In this document: piece by piece, positions 14,764 through 22,904 of the stretch
How the letters are laid out: each line of letters begins with the position of its first letter
Position numbering within the stretch: position 1 is the first letter of the stretch
From: Clostridiaceae bacterium AM27-36LB
Lineage (GTDB): Bacteria > Bacillota > Clostridia > Lachnospirales > Lachnospiraceae
Direction of reading: 5' to 3'
DNA length: 25,179 nt
Assembly: GCA_003480725.1 (NCBI GenBank)
Contig: QUJQ01000014.1
Location: forward strand, 1 to 25,179
Notes under the pieces: generated by a model
What the model saw: the letters and a program-made list of their open reading frames with translations, nothing else
Database searches by the model: none
What the model was told of the DNA's origin: nothing
Translations under genes and position numbers: made by a program

Positions 14764-16905
14764 ATGGATATTATACAGAAACTGACAGAAGAACTTCAGG
14801 TGAAGAAATGGCAGGTGGAAGCAGCAGTCAAACTGATTGATGAGGGAAATACCATCCCGTTCATTTCCCGTTACCGGAAGGAAGCTACTGGTGCGCTTAA
14901 TGACGAGCAGCTTCGTGATCTGGGCGAGCGGCTGACCTATCTTCGCAATCTGGAAGATAAGAAGGCACAGGTGATTTCCAGCATTGAGGAACAGGGAAAA
15001 CTGACGGAAGAGCTCAAAGCAGCGATCGAGGCAGCTCAGACACAGGTGGCTGTGGATGACCTTTATCGTCCATATCGTCCGAAACGCCGGACACGTGCGA
15101 CTATGGCAAAAGAGAAAGGACTGGAAGGTCTGGCCAATATTATTCTTCTTCAGATGACAACGACATCGCTGGAAACAGAGGCAGAAAGTTATCTGTCTGA
15201 GGAAAAAGGTGTGGCAACGGTACAGGAAGCCATCGCCGGAGCCATGGACATTATTGCGGAGAGCATATCCGATGAAGCAGATTATCGCACCTGGATCAGA
15301 AATAAGACACTGAAAGAGGGCGAGATCACCTCTGAAGCAAAAGATGAGAAAGAGCAGTCTGTATATGAGACCTATTATCATTTTAGCCAGCCAATCAGCA
15401 AGATGGCAGGACATCGGACGCTGGCTCTGAACAGAGGTGAGGCAGAAAAGGTGCTGACTGTAAAGATCGTTGCACCGGAACCGGAGATCTTAAGTTATCT
15501 GGAAAGCCGTGTGATCACAAGGGATAATCCAATCACATCTCCGACGCTGGAAGAAGTGGTAAAAGACAGTTACAGCCGCCTGATCGCACCGGCCATCGAG
15601 CGTGAGATCCGTAACCTTCTGACCGAGCAGGCAGAAGAGGGAGCAATCCGTGTATTTGGAAAGAACCTGGAGCAGCTTCTCATGCAGCCTCCGATTGCAG
15701 GACAGACCGTGCTCGGCTGGGATCCGGCATTCCGTACAGGCTGTAAGCTGGCAGTAGTAGATCCTACCGGAAAAGTACTGGATACGCTAGTCATTTATCC
15801 AACCGCACCTCAGAATAAGGTAAAAGAAGCAAAAGCAACCTTGAAAAAGCTGATCGAAAAATACCATATTACGTTGATTTCTCTTGGAAACGGTACCGCT
15901 TCCAGAGAATCTGAGCAGGTGATCGTGGAGCTTTTAAAAGAGATCCCGGAGAAGATACAGTATGTGATCGTCAGTGAATCGGGAGCATCCGTATATTCTG
16001 CAAGTAAGCTGGCAACAGAGGAATTTCCGAATTTTGATGTGGGACAGAGAAGTGCAGCTTCCATTGCAAGAAGACTGCAGGATCCACTGGCGGAGTTGGT
16101 AAAGATCGATCCGAAGGCTATCGGAGTTGGTCAGTATCAGCATGATATGAATCAGAAGAGATTGAGCGAAGCTCTTGGAGGAGTGGTTGAAGACTCTGTA
16201 AATAAAGTGGGGGTTGATTTGAATACGGCTTCAGCACCACTTTTGGAGTACATTTCCGGCATCACCAAGACGCTGGCAAAAAATATTGTGACATACAGAG
16301 AAGCGAACGGCAGATTCGCAGACAGAAGACAGCTTCTGAAAGTGCCGAAGCTGGGACCGAAGGCTTATGAGCAGTGTGCAGGATTCCTTCGGATCATGAA
16401 TGGAGACAACCCGCTGGATACTACCAGTGTACATCCGGAGAGCTATGAGGCAGCTATGAAGCTTCTGACTTCTCTTGGATATTCCGCAGAGGATATTATC
16501 GGAGGAGGACTGAAAGGTATCTCGAAGAAAGTACGTGAGCCGAAGAAAACGGCAGAAGAGCTGGGCGTTGGTGAACTGACTCTGAAGGATATTGTACAGG
16601 AGCTGGAAAAGCCGGCCAGAGACCCTCGTGATGAGATGCCGCGCCCGGTGCTCAGAAGCGATGTGTTGGATATGAAAGACCTGACTCCGGGGATGGTGCT
16701 CAAGGGAACTGTCCGCAATATTATGGATTTCGGTGCATTTGTGGATATTGGTGTTCATCAGGATGGACTGGTGCATGTATCTGAGATGTCTGAGCGCTTT
16801 ATCAAACATCCGCTGGATGTGGTCAAAGTAGGCGACGTGGTGGATGTGAAAGTGCTGGCGGTAGATGTTGCGAAGAAGCGGATCTCTCTGTCTATGAAAT
16901 TGTAA
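14764..16905 (+). CDS. tex: Tex-family RNA-binding protein
   Basis: A 713-residue nucleic-acid-binding protein, the usual Tex length, thought to act with ribosomes, RNA polymerase or RNA decay. The N-terminal helical Tex domain has the signature IPFISRYRKEATGALNDEQL and DDLYRPYRPKRRTRATMAKE. A YqgF/RNase H-like domain follows (about 314-440, GWDPAFRTGCKLAVVDPTG), then a helix-hairpin-helix region (about 486-545, VDLNTASAPLL and VPKLGPKAYEQCAGFLRI) and a C-terminal S1 domain (about 640-713, GMVLKGTVRNIMDFGAFVDI). It begins eight bases after thrH with only GGAG as ribosome binding site, so it probably reads from the same transcript. Confidence 0.96.
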   Translation: MDIIQKLTEELQVKKWQVEAAVKLIDEGNTIPFISRYRKEATGALNDEQLRDLGERLTYLRNLEDKKAQVISSIEEQGKLTEELKAAIEAAQTQVAVDDLYRPYRPKRRTRATMAKEKGLEGLANIILLQMTTTSLETEAESYLSEEKGVATVQEAIAGAMDIIAESISDEADYRTWIRNKTLKEGEITSEAKDEKEQSVYETYYHFSQPISKMAGHRTLALNRGEAEKVLTVKIVAPEPEILSYLESRVITRDNPITSPTLEEVVKDSYSRLIAPAIEREIRNLLTEQAEEGAIRVFGKNLEQLLMQPPIAGQTVLGWDPAFRTGCKLAVVDPTGKVLDTLVIYPTAPQNKVKEAKATLKKLIEKYHITLISLGNGTASRESEQVIVELLKEIPEKIQYVIVSESGASVYSASKLATEEFPNFDVGQRSAASIARRLQDPLAELVKIDPKAIGVGQYQHDMNQKRLSEALGGVVEDSVNKVGVDLNTASAPLLEYISGITKTLAKNIVTYREANGRFADRRQLLKVPKLGPKAYEQCAGFLRIMNGDNPLDTTSVHPESYEAAMKLLTSLGYSAEDIIGGGLKGISKKVREPKKTAEELGVGELTLKDIVQELEKPARDPRDEMPRPVLRSDVLDMKDLTPGMVLKGTVRNIMDFGAFVDIGVHQDGLVHVSEMSERFIKHPLDVVKVGDVVDVKVLAVDVAKKRISLSMKL

Positions 16906-16926
16906 TAAAAACAAGATGTAATAGGA

Positions 16927-16960
16927 ACAGGCCTTGGGAGTGAAGATTCCTGAGGCCTGT
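16927..16960. repeat. Hairpin downstream of tex
   Basis: ACAGGCCT (16927-16934) and AGGCCTGT (16953-16960) are exact reverse complements with an 18-base loop that can extend the stem through GGA/TCC. No T-run follows, so termination would be weak. The interval to the next gene (16906-17068) also holds an open, start-less frame of about 39 codons ending at TGA 17041-17043, with no recognisable product. Confidence 0.5.
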
Positions 16961-17068
16961 GTTCGTGGTGGCAGTGGTGTTGGCTGTGAACAGTTAGATC
17001 CGGCAATCGTGACAACGGAGATAGAGCAGACGTTGTTCAACTGAAATAAAGGTGAAGGAGAAGCAGAC

Positions 17069-17548
17069 ATGTCTATTATAAAAGCAAAAGAATATTTAAA
17101 ATCCGTTGGTTATGAGGATCGAGTGATCGAATTTGCAGAATCAACAGCAACTGTTGCGGAAGCAGCAGAGGCTGTTGGAGTGGAACCGGCAATGATCGCA
17201 AAGACCATGTCCTTTCTGGTGGGAGATAAAGCAATATTGATCCTTGCGGAGGGAACTGCCCGGGTAGACAATCGAAAATACAAAGATACATTTCATATAA
17301 AAGCAAAGATGATTCCATTTGACGAGGTGGAGCAGTACATCGGCCATGCACCGGGTGGTGTGTGTCCATTTGGAATTAACGAAGGTGTGGATGTGTATCT
17401 GGATGAAAGTCTGAGACAGTTTGATACAGTCTATCCGGCAGCGGGAAATGATCACAGCGCAGTGCGTCTGGCGGTGCCGGAACTGGAGAAGATTGCGGGA
17501 GCAAAAGGCTGGATCAATGTATGTAAGGAGCCGGAGAAATCGGAATAA
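17069..17548 (+). CDS. YbaK/EbsC-type aminoacyl-tRNA deacylase
   Basis: A 159-residue single-domain protein of the YbaK/prolyl-tRNA synthetase-associated family, which removes wrongly attached amino acids from tRNA in the cytosol. The domain covers almost the whole length: VGVEPAMIAKTMSFLV contains the conserved lysine for catalysis (K46), and the substrate-pocket stretches HAPGGVCPFGI and YPAAGNDHSAVRL are present. A GGTGAAGGAG site precedes the ATG. It sits alone between the tex hairpin and the riboflavin riboswitch, so it is likely monocistronic or weakly read through from tex. Which aminoacyl-tRNA it edits cannot be told; subfamilies for Cys-, Ala- and Ser-tRNA mischarging exist. Confidence 0.9.
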   Translation: MSIIKAKEYLKSVGYEDRVIEFAESTATVAEAAEAVGVEPAMIAKTMSFLVGDKAILILAEGTARVDNRKYKDTFHIKAKMIPFDEVEQYIGHAPGGVCPFGINEGVDVYLDESLRQFDTVYPAAGNDHSAVRLAVPELEKIAGAKGWINVCKEPEKSE

Positions 17549-17556
17549 AATAATTC

Positions 17557-17585
17557 TTGCATCACGGTACATATAAGCGTATAAT
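17557..17585 (+). promoter_or_regulatory. Promoter of the riboswitch-ribU unit
   Basis: TTGCAT (17557-17562) and a perfect TATAAT (17580-17585) are 17 bases apart. Transcription would start near 17592, shortly before the FMN aptamer. Confidence 0.8.
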
Positions 17586-17605
17586 ATTCTGTGTAAAAAT
17601 AAAAG

Positions 17606-17750
17606 AGATCTTCGGGGCGGGGCGTAATTCCCCACCGGCGGTATTCAGGCTGTCAGGAACAAAAGACAGCAGGTAAGTCCGCGACCCGCGTAAAGCGGCT
17701 GAACCGGTGTGATTCCGGTACCGACAGTTATAGTCTGGATGGGAGAGGAA
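17606..17750 (+). ncRNA. FMN riboswitch (RFN element)
   Basis: The conserved RFN blocks appear in order: ATCTTCGGGGCGGGGCG, ATTCCCCACCGGCGGT, a variable hairpin (GCTGTC...GACAGC), AGGTAAGTCCGCGACCC, GAACCGGTGTGATTCCGGTACCGAC and AGTCTGGATGGGAGAGG. The aptamer binds flavin mononucleotide. It is followed by an intrinsic terminator and then ribU, so FMN probably causes premature termination and shuts off riboflavin uptake. Confidence 0.98.
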
Positions 17751-17778
17751 ACAAGTAGTATTGCAGTGTATGAAGATG

Positions 17779-17806
17779 CCCCGGATTGTTGTGATCCGGG
17801 GTTTTT
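17779..17806 (+). terminator. Attenuator terminator of the FMN riboswitch
   Basis: CCCCGGAT (17779-17786) and ATCCGGGG (17794-17801) form a perfect 8-bp stem with a seven-base loop, followed by five Ts. It lies between aptamer and ribU and is the likely expression platform. Confidence 0.92.
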
Positions 17807-17858
17807 ATATGCGTTTCTCCAGTTACAGGATCTCTGCTAATCTGAAAGGAGAATTATC

Positions 17859-18491
17859 ATGAAAACAACATCAACAACCGCAACTGTAAGATCAGGAAGA
17901 GCGGCAACCAGAATGATCGTCTGCGTGGGAATGCTGGCAGCGATCTCCACCATTCTTATGCTTTTTGAATTCCCACTGCCATTTCTTGCACCGGGATTTT
18001 ACGAGCTGGATTTTAGTGAAGTGCCGATCTTGATCGGAGCATTTGCATTAGGGCCGGTGGCAGGCGTGCTCACAGAGCTGGTAAAGGTACTTCTCAATCT
18101 GGTAGTCAATGGAACTCAGACAGCGTTTGTCGGTGAATTTGCCAACTTTGTAATGGGTTGTATGTTTGTACTTCCGGCTTCGCTGATCTACAAGATGAAG
18201 AAATCCAGAAAGCATGCAGTCATCGGACTGGCAGCAGGAACTGTGACTATGTCAGTGGTTGCAGTGTTTATCAATGCACTTGTATTGCTTCCGGCTTATG
18301 CAAAGGCATTTGGAATGCCGATTGATGCATTCGTGGAGATGGGATCAGCCATCAATCCGGCGATCAACAGTCTGTGGACGTTCGTAGTTCTGGCAGTGGC
18401 ACCATTCAATCTGATCAAAGGTGTGCTGGTGTCTGTGATCACCGTACTGCTGTACAAACATATCAGTCCGATCCTGAAAGGAAATCTGTAG
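17859..18491 (+). CDS. ribU: Riboflavin ECF transporter S component RibU
   Basis: A 210-residue integral membrane protein that binds riboflavin and works with the shared EcfA/A'/T energising module, whose genes are not in this window. About six helices are visible after a short polar N-terminus. The RibU signature is clear: FEFPLPFLAPGFYELDFSEVP followed by LIGAFALGPVAG, then LLNLVVNGTQTAFVGEFANF. The C-terminal half carries further helices (AVIGLAAGTVTMSVVAVFIN, LWTFVVLAVAPFNLIKGVLV). An AAAGGAG site precedes the ATG. Control by the FMN riboswitch directly upstream confirms the assignment. A terminator closes the unit, so it is monocistronic. Confidence 0.97.
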   Translation: MKTTSTTATVRSGRAATRMIVCVGMLAAISTILMLFEFPLPFLAPGFYELDFSEVPILIGAFALGPVAGVLTELVKVLLNLVVNGTQTAFVGEFANFVMGCMFVLPASLIYKMKKSRKHAVIGLAAGTVTMSVVAVFINALVLLPAYAKAFGMPIDAFVEMGSAINPAINSLWTFVVLAVAPFNLIKGVLVSVITVLLYKHISPILKGNL

Positions 18492-18510
18492 ATCATATAC
18501 GTATAACATA

Positions 18511-18557
18511 AAAACGCTGAACGACAGAAGATAGCTGCCGTTCAGCGTTTTATTTTA
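18511..18557 (+). terminator. Intrinsic terminator after ribU
   Basis: AAAACGCTGAACG (18511-18523) and CGTTCAGCGTTTT (18539-18551) are exact complements; the loop can add an inner CAG/CTG pairing. A T-rich tail (TTTTATTTT) follows. Confidence 0.9.
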
Positions 18558-18571
18558 TGCGTATTATTGAA

Positions 18572-18586
18572 CAGATAAAATATCTG
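18572..18586. repeat. Palindrome CAGATA-AAA-TATCTG upstream of ald
   Basis: A perfect 6-bp inverted repeat with a three-base spacer lies about 150 bases before the alanine dehydrogenase start, in an AT-rich stretch (18558-18735) where the promoter must be. No convincing promoter hexamer pair is obvious. It may be an operator for a regulator of ald, but no regulator is encoded nearby. Confidence 0.35.
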
Positions 18587-18735
18587 AAAATAATACAAGG
18601 ATATCAAAATTGATAAAAAATAGTAAAAAATCATACTAGAAAAACAGATAGAAATCTGCGATAATGAATCTATCAAAGACGTGGGGTTTCTTCAGGGGAA
18701 GAAACAAAAATAAAGAGACACAAGGGGGAAAACAC

Positions 18736-19851
18736 ATGAGAGTTGGCTGCGTAAAAGAAATCAAAAACAATGAATTTCGAGTAGGTATGACACCTGACAA
18801 CGTGAAGAATTATGTGAGAGCGGGTCATGAGGTGTATATCGAACGTGACGCAGGAGTTGGATCTGGTTTTACCACGGAACAATATGAGAAAGCGGGAGCT
18901 CATATTCTGGATCAGGCAAAGGATGTATGGGATAAGAGTGAGATGATGATCAAGGTAAAGGAGCCGTTGAAAGAAGAGTATGGCTTCTTCCATGAGGGAC
19001 TGATCCTCTATACTTATCTCCATCTGGCAGCAGACAGAGAACTGATGGATGCTATGCTGGCAAGCAAAGTAAAGGGTGTTGCGTATGAGACCCTGATCGA
19101 GCGTGATGGAAGTATTCCGTTGCTGGCGCCCATGAGTCAGATCGCAGGAAGACTCAGTATTCAGGAAGGTGCAAAATATCTGGAGAAGCCGTTCGGTGGT
19201 TCTGGTGTTCTGTTAAGTGGTGTTCCGGGAACTCCGAAGGCAAAGGTTGTTATCCTCGGCGCAGGTTCTGTTGGAACCAATGCCTGCAAGATCGCAGTCG
19301 GCATGGGCGCAGATGTAACGATCATGGATATCAATCTGAAGAGACTGGCATATCTGGATGATATTTTTGGTGCACGGATCCAGACGCTGGTAAGTACCGA
19401 TGCGGCCGTGGAAGCAGCAGTTTCCAATGCAGATCTTGTGATCGGCTGTGTATTGATTCCTGGTAAGGCGGCACCGAAGCTGATGAAGAAAGAATATCTG
19501 AAACATATGAAACCGGGCAGCGTGATCGTGGATGTGGCTGTGGATCAGGGCGGATGCTGTGAGACCACCAAAGTTACCTACCATGATGACCCGACTTTCG
19601 TAGTGGATGGAGTGGTTCATTACTGTGTAGGAAATATGCCGGGAGCAGTTCCGTATACTTCCACTATCGCACTGACTAACGCAACCCAGAGCTATGGCCT
19701 TCAGATTGCAGCAGCTGGTCTGGAGGAAGCATGCAGAAAGAACAGCGTGATGTATTCTTCGATTAACACGTATGATGGCATGATCACCTGTAGGAATGTG
19801 GCAGACAGTTTTGGATTAGAATATAAAGATCCGGCAGAACTGATCAAATAA
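18736..19851 (+). CDS. ald: Alanine dehydrogenase
   Basis: Catalyses reversible NAD-dependent deamination of L-alanine to pyruvate and ammonia. The 371-residue length is typical. Key residues fall at the positions known for the Bacillus enzyme: R15 (FRVGMTP), K75 (KVKEP), H96 (YLHLAAD) and D270 (VDVAVDQGG). The NAD-binding loop GAGSVG lies at 175-180. The frame is open upstream to 18664, but the AAGGGGGAAAA ribosome binding site directly before ATG 18736 and the match of residue numbering fix the start. It has its own terminator and is monocistronic. Confidence 0.98.
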   Translation: MRVGCVKEIKNNEFRVGMTPDNVKNYVRAGHEVYIERDAGVGSGFTTEQYEKAGAHILDQAKDVWDKSEMMIKVKEPLKEEYGFFHEGLILYTYLHLAADRELMDAMLASKVKGVAYETLIERDGSIPLLAPMSQIAGRLSIQEGAKYLEKPFGGSGVLLSGVPGTPKAKVVILGAGSVGTNACKIAVGMGADVTIMDINLKRLAYLDDIFGARIQTLVSTDAAVEAAVSNADLVIGCVLIPGKAAPKLMKKEYLKHMKPGSVIVDVAVDQGGCCETTKVTYHDDPTFVVDGVVHYCVGNMPGAVPYTSTIALTNATQSYGLQIAAAGLEEACRKNSVMYSSINTYDGMITCRNVADSFGLEYKDPAELIK

Positions 19852-19870
19852 ATGAATATCCAACCTGGAT

Positions 19871-19922
19871 GAACAGGGCAGATCGTTTTCTAAGAAAAAG
19901 GAACGGTCTGCCCGTTCTTTTT
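19871..19922 (+). terminator. Intrinsic terminator after ald
   Basis: Arms 19871-19887 and 19902-19917 (GAACAGGGCAGATCGTT with AACGGTCTGCCCGTTC) pair over about 15 positions with a bulge and a mismatch, followed by five Ts. Confidence 0.88.
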
Positions 19923-19932
19923 GTCAGATTCA

Positions 19933-19961
19933 TTGTAAAAATCAAGGGCGTGTGTTAAAAT
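19933..19961 (+). promoter_or_regulatory. Promoter of the tsaE-ispD gene cluster
   Basis: TTGTAA (19933-19938) and TAAAAT (19956-19961) are 17 bases apart, with TG at 19953-19954 forming an extended -10. The predicted start near 19968 leaves a short leader with GATAGGAGAG before the tsaE ATG. Confidence 0.75.
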
Positions 19962-19993
19962 GAGCACATTGGCGGCAGATAGGAGAGAATTTC

Positions 19994-20446
19994 ATGGCTG
20001 TGATAGATTCATTTTGCGCAAAAGATACGTATGAACTTGGAGAAAAAATAGGACAGATGGCAAAGCCGGGGATGGTGATCTCGCTGACTGGTGATCTGGG
20101 AGTGGGAAAGACTGTATTTACCCAGGGACTTGCAAAAGGGCTGGGCATTGAAGAACCAGTCAACAGTCCTACATTTACGATCGTGCAGGTGTATGAGAAA
20201 GGGCGGCTCCCCATGTATCATTTTGATGTATATCGGATTGGCGATATTGAAGAGATGGACGAGATCGGTTATGAGGATTATTTCTATGGAGAGGGCGTAT
20301 GCCTGATCGAGTGGGCAGATCTGATCAGAGAGATCCTGCCGGAACAGATGTGCCGCGTGACTATTGAAAAAGATCTGGAAAAAGGTTTTGATTACAGAAA
20401 GATCACCCTGGAAGGATTCAAGGGGATCGAAGAACAGGAGGCATAA
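19994..20446 (+). CDS. tsaE: tRNA t6A modification ATPase TsaE
   Basis: A 150-residue P-loop ATPase needed for N6-threonylcarbamoyladenosine at position 37 of tRNAs that read ANN codons. Walker A is GDLGVGKTVF (from about residue 33), followed by the family stretches SPTFTIVQVYE and MYHFDVYRIGDIEE, and LIEWADLI near the C-terminus. The GGAGAG site fits ATG 19994. It is the first gene of the cluster and precedes tsaB by four bases, its partner in the TsaB-TsaD-TsaE complex. Confidence 0.97.
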   Translation: MAVIDSFCAKDTYELGEKIGQMAKPGMVISLTGDLGVGKTVFTQGLAKGLGIEEPVNSPTFTIVQVYEKGRLPMYHFDVYRIGDIEEMDEIGYEDYFYGEGVCLIEWADLIREILPEQMCRVTIEKDLEKGFDYRKITLEGFKGIEEQEA

Positions 20447-20450
20447 CCGA

Positions 20451-21215
20451 ATGGAGACATCCAAAAAAATACTTGCACTGGATAGTTCAGGACTGGTAGC
20501 CAGTGTGGCGGTTGTGGAAGGTAACAGCACATATAGTAATCTGCTGGCAGAATATACTGTGAATTATAAAAAGACACATTCTCAGACCCTGCTTCCCATG
20601 CTGGATGAAATTGCGAATATGACAGAGCTGGATCTGACAACCATTGACGCAATTGCGATTGCAGCAGGTCCGGGTTCCTTTACCGGACTGAGGATTGGAT
20701 CTGCCACAGCAAAGGGTCTGGGACTGGCATTGAAAAAACCGTTGATCTCCATTCCTACAGTGGATGCTCTGGCATACAATCTCTACGGGACGGACCGGTT
20801 GATCTGCCCAATCATGGATGCCAGAAGAAATCAGGTGTATACAGGCATTTATGAATTTCGTGGAAATACCATGGAAGTGCTGGAGCCACAGATGGCAGTG
20901 GATATTGAAGTGATTGCAGAAAAGCTTTGCGAGAGACAGCGGGATGTGATCTTTCTTGGAGATGGAGTTCCGGTATTTAAGGATAAATTGTGCAATGGCT
21001 TGATGGACAAGCTACATGATTGTGGAAAAGAATTTTATTTCGCACCAGCCCATGTGAATAAGCAGCGCGCCGGCGCAGTTGGTGCACTGGCCCTTCGGTA
21101 TCTGGAAGAAGGTAAGACAGAGACTGCAGAAGAGCATCAGCCGGAATATTTAAGAATGGCACAGGCAGAGAGAGAGCGGGCGGAGAAGCTTGCAAAGGGA
21201 GAAGGCACATGCTGA
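20451..21215 (+). CDS. tsaB: t6A complex subunit TsaB
   Basis: The inactive ASKHA-fold partner that holds TsaD in the t6A-forming complex. The 254-residue protein starts ILALDSSGLVASVAVV, then shows HSQTLLPMLDEI, the signature AIAIAAGPGSFTGLRIGSATAKGL, and PIMDARRNQVYTGIY. The frame is open further upstream inside tsaE, but AGGAGG at 20437-20442 and ATG 20451 give the expected N-terminus. The C-terminal tail (MAQAERERAEKLAKGEG) is a charged helix somewhat longer than in many relatives. Its stop overlaps the rimI start. Confidence 0.97.
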   Translation: METSKKILALDSSGLVASVAVVEGNSTYSNLLAEYTVNYKKTHSQTLLPMLDEIANMTELDLTTIDAIAIAAGPGSFTGLRIGSATAKGLGLALKKPLISIPTVDALAYNLYGTDRLICPIMDARRNQVYTGIYEFRGNTMEVLEPQMAVDIEVIAEKLCERQRDVIFLGDGVPVFKDKLCNGLMDKLHDCGKEFYFAPAHVNKQRAGAVGALALRYLEEGKTETAEEHQPEYLRMAQAERERAEKLAKGEGTC

Positions 21216-21655
21216 TCTCTCTGATGAAAGAGGAAGAGATTCCGCAGGTAGCTGCATTGGAGCAGGTGTGCTTTTCTGAACCGTGGACGGAGCAGGGCCT
21301 GCGGGAAAGCTTTGCAAGGCCGGAGTATCTGTTTGTGACAGCTACAGAAGGTGATCAGGTTGTAGGATACGCAGGGCTGTATCAGGTGTTGGATGAGGGC
21401 GATATCACGAATATAGCAGTATTGCCGTCTGCCAGAAAAAAAGGGATAGGAACGGCGCTGACCCATGCACTTATAGAAGCCGGTGAGCAGCGTGCGATCC
21501 ATGCTTTCACACTGGAGGTCCGTGTGGGAAATGCGGCTGCGATCCATATTTATGAAAAGCTGGGATTTGTCCCGGCGGGAGTCCGAAAAGGATTTTATGA
21601 AAAACCAAAAGAAGATGCTCTGATCATGTGGCGCAGACAGATGCCTGCCCAGTAA
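21209..21655 (+). CDS. rimI: Ribosomal-protein-alanine N-acetyltransferase RimI
   Basis: A 148-residue GNAT acetyltransferase that transfers acetyl from acetyl-CoA, in known relatives to the N-terminal alanine of ribosomal protein S18. The GNAT fold runs through the whole length: LFVTATEGDQVVGYAGL, ITNIAVLPSARKKGIGTALTHAL with the acetyl-CoA loop RKKGIGT, and TLEVRVGNAAAIHIYEKLGF. The start overlaps the tsaB stop by seven bases. RimI next to tsaB and tsaD is a common bacterial arrangement. Substrate specificity is inferred from that position. Confidence 0.95.
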   Translation: MLISLMKEEEIPQVAALEQVCFSEPWTEQGLRESFARPEYLFVTATEGDQVVGYAGLYQVLDEGDITNIAVLPSARKKGIGTALTHALIEAGEQRAIHAFTLEVRVGNAAAIHIYEKLGFVPAGVRKGFYEKPKEDALIMWRRQMPAQ

Positions 21656-21724
21656 TCCCCTGTTTTCAGGAGTACATGTGCTGGTTTATAATCAGCCTGT
21701 ACAACGGACGAGGAGGAGAAAACC

Positions 21725-21973
21725 ATGCGGAGTTATGAAAAACAATCAGAAAATAAATTAGAAAAAGTGATCTGCAATCGATGCGGACGGGAAATGAAAG
21801 TGGTAGGCGGAATCCTTCAGGAAGGAGTATTTGAAGCTTCTGTTCTGTGGGGATATTTTTCAGACAGGGACGGGGAACGACATTCCTTCGATCTGTGTGA
21901 GGCTTGTTATGAGAAAATAATCCATACATTTCAGGTTCCGGTACAGATCGAGGAGCAGACAGAATTGATATAG
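21725..21973 (+). CDS. Small double-CxxC, probable zinc-binding protein of unknown function
   Basis: An 82-residue soluble protein with a strong GAGGAGGAGAAAA site before the ATG. Two CxxC pairs, ICNRCGREM (about 17-25) and DLCEACYEK (about 56-64), are spaced about 40 residues apart like a zinc ribbon or knuckle. The middle has GVFEASVLWGYFSDRDGERHSF, possibly a strand hairpin. I do not know a named family. It sits between rimI and rnz in a cluster devoted to tRNA and ribosome modification and ends eight bases before rnz, so a role related to RNA or translation is a reasonable guess, not shown. The 69 bases before it hold a TATAAT (21687-21692) without a -35, so it may have a weak internal promoter. 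Confidence 0.82.
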   Translation: MRSYEKQSENKLEKVICNRCGREMKVVGGILQEGVFEASVLWGYFSDRDGERHSFDLCEACYEKIIHTFQVPVQIEEQTELI

Positions 21974-21981
21974 GAGAGAAT

Positions 21982-22899
21982 ATGTTAGATATTTGCTTGC
22001 TTGGAAGCGGTGGTATGATGCCGCTTCCCTATCGCTGGCTGACGGCATTGATGGTGCGTTACAATGGGAGCAGTCTTCTGATTGACTGCGGAGAAGGAAC
22101 ACAGATTGCGATCAAGGAAAAGGGTTGGAGCTTCAAACCTATTGATGTGATCTGTTTTACTCATTATCATGGAGATCATATCAGTGGTCTGCCGGGACTT
22201 TTGCTGACCATGGGAAATGCAGAACGTACGGAGCCTTTGACATTGATCGGTCCCAAGGGGCTGGAACGTGTGGTTAATGCATTGCGTGTGATCGCACCGG
22301 AATTGCCGTTTCCTATCATTTATAAAGAGATCAATGGAAATGAAGAGACTTTTGAACTGGCAGACGGTTACCGTCTGAAAGCGTTCCGGGTGAATCATGG
22401 AATCCTGTGTTACGGATATACCCTGGAACTGGATCGGGCAGGCAAATTTCAGCTTCAGAAAGCCATGGAGCAGGAGATTCCAAAGCAGTATTGGAGCCGT
22501 CTGCAGAAGGGTGAGACTATTACTGACGAACAGGCAGTCTATACACCGGATATGGTGCTTGGACCACCGCGGAAAGGTATCAAACTGACTTACTGTACTG
22601 ACACAAGACCCGTACCGGCCATCGTGGAAAATGCGAGCGGATCGGATCTGTTCATCTGTGAAGGTATGTATGGAGAGAAAGATAAGGATGCCAAGGCCAG
22701 GGAGCATAAGCATATGACCTTTTATGAAGCAGCGAAACTGGCAAGAGATGCACAGGTGGGGGAGATGTGGCTGACGCATTACAGTCCGTCTCTGACGAGA
22801 CCGGAAGAGTACATGGACGATGTCCGCAAGATTTTCCCGGCTGCCAAGGCAGGAAAAGACCGGAAATCCGTGGAATTGGATTTTGAAAAGGACGAGTGA
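21982..22899 (+). CDS. rnz: Ribonuclease Z (tRNA 3' endonuclease)
   Basis: A metallo-beta-lactamase-fold endonuclease that cuts tRNA precursors lacking an encoded CCA just after the discriminator base. The 305-residue length matches the short Rnz type. The zinc motif HYHGDH (H61, H63, D65, H66) lies in [16 protein letters not shown]; further ligands include [15 protein letters not shown] and LTHYSP. The GCGEGTQ stretch typical of Rnz is present as DCGEGTQ (35-41). TAGGAGAG precedes the ATG. Both tRNA-Ser genes at the end of the window lack CCA and would be natural substrates. Confidence 0.94.
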   Translation: MLDICLLGSGGMMPLPYRWLTALMVRYNGSSLLIDCGEGTQIAIKEKGWSFKPIDVICFTHYHGDHISGLPGLLLTMGNAERTEPLTLIGPKGLERVVNALRVIAPELPFPIIYKEINGNEETFELADGYRLKAFRVNHGILCYGYTLELDRAGKFQLQKAMEQEIPKQYWSRLQKGETITDEQAVYTPDMVLGPPRKGIKLTYCTDTRPVPAIVENASGSDLFICEGMYGEKDKDAKAREHKHMTFYEAAKLARDAQVGEMWLTHYSPSLTRPEEYMDDVRKIFPAAKAGKDRKSVELDFEKDE

Positions 22900-22904
22900 T
22901 AGAT

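Noticed and set aside
16906..17068. Start-less frame of about 39 codons after tex as a gene fragment
   Set aside because: No start codon with a ribosome binding site and no recognisable homology; chance opening in GC-richer DNA is more likely.
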